Below the pieces are notes generated by a model. The model did not search any database, had not been told where the DNA came from, and saw only the letters and a list, made by a program, of their open reading frames with translations. 6,623 nt of DNA from Calditrichia bacterium. GTDB lineage: Bacteria > Calditrichota > Calditrichia > JAJRVZ01. A program made the translations under genes and the position numbers. The stretch is from contig DAOWAQ010000110.1 in the NCBI GenBank assembly GCA_030634505.1, positions 1 through 6,623 on the forward strand. Reading direction: 5' to 3'. This document shows, one piece after another, positions 1 through 5,612 of this stretch (its first letter is position 1; each line of letters begins with the position of its first letter).

Positions 1-418
1 TAACAACCATTATTTTCACATTTTGTACAATTAAGTATAATATGAATTAAACCCGTTATATCAAATAAAATGAAAAGAATACAACTGTTTTCAAATTTGT
101 TTTAATCAAATGTAAAAATCTATCATTTAGTTTTAATTTTCTGCGGTTTGCAGAGCAATTCTTTTGTGGTGCTTACTCTGACACATTTTCAGCATATATA
201 TTTGGGAGAACTAACTTCTTTTTGAATTTCACATTCTCATTTTTTAATGTCATCACTATTGAAATCACAAAAAGTCTTTTTTATTTTCGTCAAAGATAAT
301 CTTTCATTGAAATCTCATTCAATCGAGTATAAAATTATATAGTTATAATGCAATATGCTAATATTAAACCACCGATGTAGAATTTTAATTAATAATTCCA
401 GAAATTTGCTAAATATTT
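1..418. other. Non-coding left end, no supported gene
   Basis: This stretch is very AT-rich and dense in stop codons in all frames. The longest ATG-initiated reading frame I noticed by eye on the + strand is about 31 codons (247-342). It has no ribosome binding site and no recognisable product. The only compact hairpin seen is TCTGC/GCAGA (140-144 with 150-154, 5-base loop). It is not followed directly by a T run, so it is not called a terminator. A possible promoter pointing left lies at 37-64 and is listed separately. I see no tRNA, riboswitch or repeat array. Confidence 0.6.
37..64 (-). promoter_or_regulatory. Possible divergent promoter pointing off the left edge
   Basis: Read on the minus strand, TTGATA (64-59) and TATTAT (42-37) are separated by 16 bases, which resembles a sigma70 -35/-10 pair. 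Transcription would start near position 30. A minus-strand ATG lies at 10-8 with open codons to the edge, but only three codons are visible and no SD sequence precedes it. The 8-base palindrome TTGTACAA (23-30) sits at the predicted start point. The background is so AT-rich that such boxes arise by chance, so this is tentative. Confidence 0.22.
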
Positions 419-447
419 TTGAATTGTAACTAATATTTTTTTATAAT
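419..447 (+). promoter_or_regulatory. Sigma70-type promoter of the aldehyde dehydrogenase gene
   Basis: A -35 box TTGAAT (419-424) and a perfect -10 box TATAAT (442-447) are separated by the ideal 17 bases. Transcription would begin around 453-455, giving a short leader of about 20 bases that carries a strong SD site before the ATG at 474. The spacer contains a run of seven T (436-442). An imperfect inverted repeat (419-429 with 441-451, 9 of 11 positions) covers both boxes and could be an operator. A second TATAAT at 344-349 lacks a convincing -35 partner and is less likely. Confidence 0.55.
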
Positions 448-463
448 TCATAAAGACCAGCAA

Positions 464-469
464 AGGAGA
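464..469 (+). promoter_or_regulatory. Ribosome binding site of the aldehyde dehydrogenase
   Basis: AGGAGA ends 4 bases before the ATG at 474, a near-consensus Shine-Dalgarno sequence at good spacing. It fixes the start codon of the ALDH gene and shows that the organism can use SD-led initiation. Confidence 0.8.
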
Positions 470-473
470 TTTA

Positions 474-2060
474 ATGGTAACTATTTCCCAAAATGCGCAA
501 ATAAAACAATCCGAATGCATTAATCCGGCAACAGGAAAAATTATTGGACATTCACCAATTCACAATATATCAGATTTAAAAAACTCCATTGAAAAAGCTA
601 AAATTGCTCAGCGAGAATGGGCGATATTACCAACTAAAGAACGTGTCACGAAAATAAAAAAAATTAATGACTACTTAATTAATAATGCTGATTCAATTGC
701 AGAAATAATCTCCGAAGACAATGGAAAAACAAAAATTGACGCCCTCGCAACTGAAGTGTTCCCGGCAGCTATTGCATTAAAATACTATTGTAAAAATGCC
801 CGAAAGTTTTTAAATGATAAAAAATTATCTTCCAGTACTTTTATATTATCATTCAAACGCAGCAGAATTAGAAGAGTACCTTATGGCGTCATAGGTATTT
901 TTTCCCCATGGAATTATCCATTCTCAATTCCATTTGCAGATGTAATTATGGCATTGCTTGCCGGAAACGCTGTGATTTTAAAGGTTGCCTCAGAGACCCA
1001 AAAAGTTGGATTAGCATTAAAGGAATGTATTGAATCTGCTGATTTACCTGAAAATCTTTTCTCTTATATAAACATGCCCGGAAGAATCGCAGGCAATGCC
1101 TTTCTGGAAAATGGGATTGATAAATTATGTTTTACGGGTTCTGTTGATGTTGGTAAAAAACTAATGGCTAAAGCATCTGAAAACCTTACACCGATAACAC
1201 TGGAACTCGGAGGTAATGATGCAATGCTTGTATGTGAGGACGTAGATTTGCAGCGCGCAGCCGGAGGTGCTGCATGGGCAGGATTTCAGAATTGTGGACA
1301 ATCCTGTGGTGGAGTTGAAAGAATTTATGTTCATGAATTGATTTATGATGAGTTTCTTAAAGAATTAACAAAAAAAATTGAGACATTTCGAATTGGAATT
1401 GGAACTGATTATGATAATGATCTTGGTACAATGACGACAGAAAGACAAATTGACACAATTAAAATACATATTAATGATGCACTCAAAAAAGGTGGCAGAA
1501 TTTATGCACAAAGCATGGTGCCCGAAGAAGTAAAACTCAAAAATTTTATTCCGGCAACCATTTTGACAAATGTCAATCATGATATGTTAGTTATGCAGGA
1601 AGAATCTTTTGGACCTATAGTTGGGGTAATGAAAGTTTCATCAATGGAGGAGGCAATTAAACTAGCGAATGAGTCCGATCTTGGACTGACAGGTTCAGTA
1701 TGGTCAAAAAATAGAAAATATGCGATAGAATTGGGAAAACAAATCCAGGCTGGTGCTATTACAATAAATGATCATTTAATGAGTCACGGTTTACACGAAA
1801 CACCCTGGGGTGGGTTTAAACAATCCGGAACCGGAAGGACACATGGCCAAATAGGTTTTTCCGGAATGACACAACCACAGGTAATAATAAATGATGTGTT
1901 GCCCTTTGTTAAAAAGGATTTATGGTGGTTTCCTTTCAATAAAAAAATCTATGACGGATTACTTGGAATAATGGATTTTTTGTATTCCAATTCTCTCGGC
2001 AAACGGATATTAGGATTTTTTAAAACTTTGAAGATAGTACTAAGAATGTTTAAATCATAG
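474..2060 (+). CDS. NAD(P)-dependent aldehyde dehydrogenase with basic hydrophobic C-terminal tail
   Basis: This enzyme of the ALDH superfamily oxidises an aldehyde to a carboxylic acid using NAD(P)+. The 528-residue product has every hallmark: PWNYP at 145-149 with oxyanion Asn147, cofactor-binding Lys170, FTGS at 220-223, the general base Glu244 in ELGG, the nucleophile Cys278 in GQSC, and Glu377/Phe379 in EESFGP. The Glu-to-Cys spacing of 34 matches ALDH2. PWGGFKQSG lies at 444-452. The family core normally ends near residue 480. Here about 48 further residues follow, rich in Trp, Phe, Leu, Lys and Arg, which could hold the enzyme on the membrane. The general look (a HETPWGG-type C-terminal motif followed by a tail) recalls the group annotated as diapolycopene-dialdehyde or long-chain aldehyde dehydrogenases, but this is from memory and the substrate is not shown. 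It is the first gene of the + strand group, with its own promoter and SD site. No frameshift or missing catalytic residue is seen. ALDH identity is very secure; substrate is open. Confidence 0.96.
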   Translation: MVTISQNAQIKQSECINPATGKIIGHSPIHNISDLKNSIEKAKIAQREWAILPTKERVTKIKKINDYLINNADSIAEIISEDNGKTKIDALATEVFPAAIALKYYCKNARKFLNDKKLSSSTFILSFKRSRIRRVPYGVIGIFSPWNYPFSIPFADVIMALLAGNAVILKVASETQKVGLALKECIESADLPENLFSYINMPGRIAGNAFLENGIDKLCFTGSVDVGKKLMAKASENLTPITLELGGNDAMLVCEDVDLQRAAGGAAWAGFQNCGQSCGGVERIYVHELIYDEFLKELTKKIETFRIGIGTDYDNDLGTMTTERQIDTIKIHINDALKKGGRIYAQSMVPEEVKLKNFIPATILTNVNHDMLVMQEESFGPIVGVMKVSSMEEAIKLANESDLGLTGSVWSKNRKYAIELGKQIQAGAITINDHLMSHGLHETPWGGFKQSGTGRTHGQIGFSGMTQPQVIINDVLPFVKKDLWWFPFNKKIYDGLLGIMDFLYSNSLGKRILGFFKTLKIVLRMFKS

Positions 2061-2135
2061 AAAAATAAAATGGAGCAATACCCAAGAATCAAGTGAAAAG
2101 ATAATCCAATCCTGAATAAATTAAACTAAAAAAAC

Positions 2136-2140
2136 AGGAG
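2136..2140 (+). promoter_or_regulatory. Ribosome binding site of the ACT-domain gene
   Basis: AGGAG lies 5 bases before the ATG at 2146 and decides the start of this small gene. The 85-base gap from the ALDH stop contains no convincing promoter pair or terminator hairpin, so read-through from the ALDH gene is plausible. Confidence 0.75.
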
Positions 2141-2145
2141 AAAAT

Positions 2146-2535
2146 ATGGAAACAATTTTAGAATTATTTGTTCTTTTAGATGATAAACCTGGCTCGATAA
2201 GTGAATTAACCAGAATGTTGAAGAAAAAACGTATTTCAATTTTTGCTATTGGGCTGTTCATTGATACAGCAAGACTTTATGTTTCGCACCCTGAAAAAGC
2301 GCTAGAAACAATTCTTGAAAATAATTACCAGGCTGAACTCCGTAAAGTATTGAGGGTATCACTACCCAATAAACAAGGAGCATTGATGGAATTAACTCAA
2401 AAACTGGCAAATGCAGATATTAATATTAAATACTTGTACGGAACCATGGAAGAAAGCCAAAAACGTGGAATCATTATTCTGGAAGTTGATAATACTGATT
2501 TGGCAAATGATATATTTAAAAGTCACCGATTTTAG
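2146..2535 (+). CDS. Tandem ACT-domain amino-acid-binding protein
   Basis: This is a small cytosolic protein of 129 residues made almost entirely of two ACT domains, roughly 1-66 and 67-129. ACT domains bind amino acids or related small ligands at domain interfaces and act as allosteric sensors. The first repeat has the loop DDKPGS (12-17) before a helix, and the second has the matching NKQGA (75-79) followed by MELTQKL. Each is followed by the expected second strand (ISIFAI at 30-35; INIKYLY at 92-98). No enzymatic domain is attached, which matches the stand-alone tandem-ACT proteins of about 130-145 residues found in many anaerobes. The first domain looks shortened between its second helix-strand unit and the strand RLYVS, as if the usual hairpin had lost a few residues. 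The ligand is unknown. It could regulate a neighbouring transporter or enzyme, or work elsewhere in trans. Strong SD site at the start. Confidence 0.88.
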   Translation: METILELFVLLDDKPGSISELTRMLKKKRISIFAIGLFIDTARLYVSHPEKALETILENNYQAELRKVLRVSLPNKQGALMELTQKLANADINIKYLYGTMEESQKRGIIILEVDNTDLANDIFKSHRF

Positions 2536-2578
2536 TGAATACGATTTTTCACTTTATGATTAAGACAATAAACTAATA

Positions 2579-3349
2579 ATGGAAACATATTTTTTTATCT
2601 TTATTACCGGCATCGGTGTTAGTTTCATTTCAACACTGTTCGGATTGGGCGGTGGAATAATCATGGTTCCAATCCTCAGCCTGATTTTACCTTATTCTCA
2701 CTTGGAAGCTGTGGCTACAAGTCTCGCAACAATCGTAATGGTTGCATCTTTTAATACTTACAATTTTAATAAAAAAGATGTGATTGTTTGGAGAATCGTT
2801 CCCTGGATTGCCCTGACATCATCAATTTTTTCTTTCACTTCAGTAAAAATTGCCGTTCATCTTCCGCAAACAATTTTGATATTAATTTTTTTGCTGTTTT
2901 TATTGTGGGTGGCTCTGAGAACTTTTTTAATAAAAAACGATATAAAATCAAGTAAGAGTAATAATGTCTCCATACCTTTAGGAATCGGCAGTTTGAGTGG
3001 CACAATATCCGGATTCACCGGAATTGGTGGTGGTGGTATTACAACCCCTTTAATGCTAATTTCAGGTATCACAAAAAATATCCAGACGGCGCCAACTTCC
3101 AATGCAATTATGATTTTCACTGCCTTATTTGCAAGTTTATCTTATGCATTAATGGATGATGTTTCAGCCGGAAAAATGATATTTGGATACATTCATTTGG
3201 ATACATCAATTATATTGTTTTTAGGTAGCGCACTTTTTTCAAGAATTGGTGTTAAATTGAACAACTTATTTCCACTGTTCTGGAGAAAAACAATATTAGG
3301 TATAATTCTTTTGTTGGTTAGTGTACGATTGTTTTTAATGATTATTTAA
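2579..3349 (+). CDS. TauE/SafE-family membrane exporter (DUF81)
   Basis: This is an integral inner-membrane protein of 256 residues, the usual length for the TauE/SafE family, whose characterised members export sulfite, sulfoacetate or other small organic anions. The family's internal duplication is clear. The first half carries FGLGGGIIMVP (21-31) and ATSLA (47-51), and the second carries TGIGGGGITTP (147-157) and APTSNA (171-176). Hydrophobic segments lie at about 4-20, 24-38, 44-60, 70-90, 97-117, 131-145, 150-163, 173-192, 208-222 and 238-256. Some of these form re-entrant or paired helices, giving about eight spans. A charged loop (118-130, Lys/Asp/Ser) joins the halves. The gene starts 43 bases after the ACT gene with no SD sequence, so translation may be coupled or leader-independent. 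The family is secure, but the substrate cannot be told from sequence. Confidence 0.93.
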   Translation: METYFFIFITGIGVSFISTLFGLGGGIIMVPILSLILPYSHLEAVATSLATIVMVASFNTYNFNKKDVIVWRIVPWIALTSSIFSFTSVKIAVHLPQTILILIFLLFLLWVALRTFLIKNDIKSSKSNNVSIPLGIGSLSGTISGFTGIGGGGITTPLMLISGITKNIQTAPTSNAIMIFTALFASLSYALMDDVSAGKMIFGYIHLDTSIILFLGSALFSRIGVKLNNLFPLFWRKTILGIILLLVSVRLFLMII

Positions 3350-3375
3350 ATTAAGAATTTTTAAATTCATCAACA

Positions 3376-4347
3376 ATGAAATCTAAATACAAAATATATT
3401 GCACAGACTGCATTGAAGGTGCTCAAAAACATCTGAGTGACAACAGCATCGATTTAATTATTACAGATCCGCCCTATGGTATATCCGGTGACTTATTACA
3501 TAAACATTACCACCGCAAAGAAAGCAATGTTATTAGCGGCTATGTTGAAATAAAACAGAGTGACTATTTTGATTTTAGTGTACAATGGATCAAAGAAGCT
3601 GAAAGGGTTTTGAGACCAGGTGGAAGTATTTACATATTATCCGGCTATTCAAATTTAGTTGATATTCTCAATGCTTTACGACAAACGAACTTAGAGGAAA
3701 TTAATCATTTAATCTGGAAATATAACTTTGGTGTTTACACATCTAAAAAATATGTATCTTCCCATTATCACATACTGTATTATGAAAAACCCGGAGGGAA
3801 ACGTACATTTAATACTTTTTCACGTATTGATTCTGATGAAAAGAATTCAACAGGCGGCTCTTTAAATTATCTGGATCGTGAAGACGTTTGGATTATTAAC
3901 CGTGAATACAAACCCGGAAAAATTAAAAATAAAAATGAATTACCTTTAGAATTACTTATAAAATTGATTCAATATAGCAGTAATGAGAATGAAGTAGTTT
4001 GTGACTTTTTCCTTGGAGGATTTTCAACAGCAAAAGCCGCAATTGGACTTAACCGCAAAATGACAGGCTTTGAAATTAATAAGAATTCTTTTAATCACCA
4101 TTATCCTGAACTAAAAAAGATAATGCCCGGTTATCTATTAAATTCGATAAAAACAGGAAAAAATAATCAACCCAAGAATCAGGGAAAACCATGGGATTCA
4201 AGAGAGATTGTAAAGCTGGGGGAAAGATTTAAGGAATTATATTCAGTTCACAAAAATAAAAAGAAAAGTATTGAGATTTTACAAAAAGAATTTAGTCGTG
4301 GATATTTTTCGATTTTAAATAAAATTGATGAATTTCAAAAGAGATAA
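3376..4347 (+). CDS. Beta-class DNA N4-cytosine/N6-adenine methyltransferase, probably orphan
   Basis: This 323-residue enzyme is expected to transfer a methyl group from S-adenosylmethionine to an exocyclic amino group in a specific DNA site. The catalytic motif IV, TDPPYG (30-35), lies near the N-terminus. The motif VIII-like stretch LIWKYNFG (112-119) and the motif X-like stretch NELPLELLIKLI (187-198) come before the SAM-binding motif I, DFFLGGFST (210-218), with the motif II acidic residue at Glu233 in GFEI. This order is the permuted beta arrangement. DPPY favours N6-adenine, but N4-cytosine is not excluded. Motif I departs from the common DPFxGSGT. After the catalytic core a lysine-rich linker (about 256-271) leads to a helical C-terminal segment (about 272-320) starting PWDSREI, which resembles a small Myb/SANT- or GcrA-like DNA-binding unit. 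No endonuclease or specificity gene is adjacent in this window. The gene starts 26 bases after the exporter with no SD site and ends 5 bases short of the stop of the convergent neighbour. Confidence 0.93.
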   Translation: MKSKYKIYCTDCIEGAQKHLSDNSIDLIITDPPYGISGDLLHKHYHRKESNVISGYVEIKQSDYFDFSVQWIKEAERVLRPGGSIYILSGYSNLVDILNALRQTNLEEINHLIWKYNFGVYTSKKYVSSHYHILYYEKPGGKRTFNTFSRIDSDEKNSTGGSLNYLDREDVWIINREYKPGKIKNKNELPLELLIKLIQYSSNENEVVCDFFLGGFSTAKAAIGLNRKMTGFEINKNSFNHHYPELKKIMPGYLLNSIKTGKNNQPKNQGKPWDSREIVKLGERFKELYSVHKNKKKSIEILQKEFSRGYFSILNKIDEFQKR

Positions 4348-4352
4348 AAAAG

Positions 4353-5579
4353 TTATTTTTCAAAACCCAAATTTAATTCAATATTCTTTTTCGAATTTAT
4401 ATTACAGCTAAATCTTACATCAGCACTAATAAATTTATTTTTAAATTTTTTCAAATCATTAATAATATTTGTTTTTTCTTTTGAGGACTTACCACTGTCA
4501 TTAATATAAACTTTAAGCCATATCAGGTCATCTTCTTCAATTGTTTCGATGTATAATTCATTATTTTCTCGCTGGCAGGCAATTTCCGTCACCAGGTCTA
4601 TTAACGGAATTACGTATTCTGCGATATCTGAATACTTGTTATTTAATGGTTTAATATTTTCAGCAAATTGTGTAAATAATTTTACTTTTTGTCGGAAAAA
4701 ATCATTCGATTTTAGAATTTCAATTTCATTAATAATTAGTTTATTTAGATTTATCTTAGTCGTCTCGATTAAATTCAGGAATGAAGAACCATTTTCCAAA
4801 CGCCTTTTTACTTTGCTTAAACTCGTTATTTCATTGTGGATTCCTTCCCAAATTGATTGGGTTATATTACTTTGGTTCCCATATAATTTTTGAATTTTAA
4901 TTAATCTTTGGATGGATTGTGAAATAGAGATTTTTACAAAATCAATATCAACACCTTTTTCGATTTGGGTTGATGGATTAATTATTCCTGTGAAATAATT
5001 ATACGACAAACCCGGTAAAGGTTTAAATAAAAATAATTCCATTTTACTATCAGCAGAAATGTATGAATAAAGTTCATTTTTATAAAAATCCGGAAATTCG
5101 GTTAATTGAAATATTCTTTTTAAGTCTTCAAATGATTTTAAGCGAATTTTTTCCAGGTTTTCTAAAGCATCATTTATTTGGATAATTTCAAATTCTTTGT
5201 TAAAAATAAATGCCGGAAATGGTAATTTGCCGAATATTCTATTTGCAATATCCAGATTTTGATCGATAACGTCTTTTACACTTAATATAAAACATGAAAA
5301 CTCGGATTTCTCAATCTCCAATGGATGCATTCTTATTTGATATTTTCGCACCTTGCCGCCATTCATTATCAACGGAACATCAATATCGTCATTGATTTTC
5401 AGTGCAAATAACTTATTTTTCCATTTAGATTCTATTATCTGTGTTAATGATCCCGGACGATTTTGTGGTGTAAATCCAAGAGAACTGAGCAGATATTTAT
5501 TTATGTGTATAAAATTTTTATCATACAATACAAATATTGGTTTATTTATTTTATCAATAAAAGTAAAAAAATTATCCAT
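4353..5579 (-). CDS. PAS-domain sensor protein with degenerate histidine-kinase-like C-terminus
   Basis: This is a 408-residue soluble protein with no signal peptide or membrane span. Two PAS-like domains open it: about 3-103 (KPIFVLYDKNF, then INKYLLSSLGF) and about 112-205 (FPAFIFNKEFEIIQIND). A helical stretch (about 212-300) follows, where a kinase would have its dimerisation helices. His248 in GIHNEI is the only candidate phosphoacceptor, and its surroundings do not match the usual H-E/D-x-x-x-P box. Residues 315-405 look like a shrunken HATPase fold. An N-box-like IPLIDLVTEIA (324-334) has Asp328 and Glu332 where the kinase asparagines belong. A G1-like DSGKS (361-365) keeps Asp361 and Gly363 but not the second glycine. 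No G2 box or ATP lid is visible. I infer a pseudokinase or scaffold rather than an active kinase. It lies 33 bases downstream of a receiver-PP2C gene on the same strand and is probably co-transcribed with it. No SD sequence precedes the ATG. PAS assignment is fairly sure; the HATPase relation is moderate. Confidence 0.75.
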   Translation of the reverse strand: MDNFFTFIDKINKPIFVLYDKNFIHINKYLLSSLGFTPQNRPGSLTQIIESKWKNKLFALKINDDIDVPLIMNGGKVRKYQIRMHPLEIEKSEFSCFILSVKDVIDQNLDIANRIFGKLPFPAFIFNKEFEIIQINDALENLEKIRLKSFEDLKRIFQLTEFPDFYKNELYSYISADSKMELFLFKPLPGLSYNYFTGIINPSTQIEKGVDIDFVKISISQSIQRLIKIQKLYGNQSNITQSIWEGIHNEITSLSKVKRRLENGSSFLNLIETTKINLNKLIINEIEILKSNDFFRQKVKLFTQFAENIKPLNNKYSDIAEYVIPLIDLVTEIACQRENNELYIETIEEDDLIWLKVYINDSGKSSKEKTNIINDLKKFKNKFISADVRFSCNINSKKNIELNLGFEK

Positions 5580-5612
5580 AGCAAAGATATGAGTAGTTTA
5601 ATATATTCTTTC

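Noticed and set aside
70..105. Short frame MKRIQLFSNLF resembling the start of a signal peptide
   Set aside because: It stops after 11 codons and has no ribosome binding site.
140..165. Hairpin TCTGC-GGTTT-GCAGA as a rho-independent terminator
   Set aside because: The stem is only 5 bp and the T-rich run begins several bases later; no gene ends just before it in this window.
222..321. Three similar TTGAAnTnnCA words (222, 259, 307) as possible binding sites or repeats
   Set aside because: Spacing is irregular and the matches are short in an AT-rich background; chance is sufficient.
247..342. 31-codon frame starting MSSLLKSQK in the left non-coding region
   Set aside because: No SD site, no recognisable features, and a random frame of this length is expected in such sequence.
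1370..1377. Run of eight A in the ALDH gene as a phase-variation tract
   Set aside because: Such runs are common in AT-rich Lys codons; the frame is intact and nothing indicates variability.
1365..1580. 71-codon open frame on the minus strand
   Set aside because: It lies wholly inside the ALDH gene opposite its conserved core, has no family resemblance and is cysteine/asparagine-rich as expected for antisense of AT-rich code.
2081..2091. CCCAAGAATCA shared between the gap before the ACT gene and the methyltransferase gene near 4171
   Set aside because: An 11-base match with unrelated flanks and no inverted partner is not evidence of a repeat element.
2857..3120. 87-codon open frame on the minus strand
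   Set aside because: It is the antisense of the exporter gene; its proline run is the complement of the glycine-rich GIGGGG motif.
3355..3368. GAATTT-TT-AAATTC as a terminator or operator between exporter and methyltransferase
   Set aside because: The loop would be only 2 bases and the stem is almost all A:T; too weak to call.
4549..4893. 114-codon open frame on the plus strand
   Set aside because: It is the complement of the PAS-protein gene, with no ribosome binding site or recognisable domain.
5353..5592. 79-codon open frame on the plus strand
   Set aside because: It overlaps the N-terminal PAS coding region on the other strand and shows no independent coding signal.
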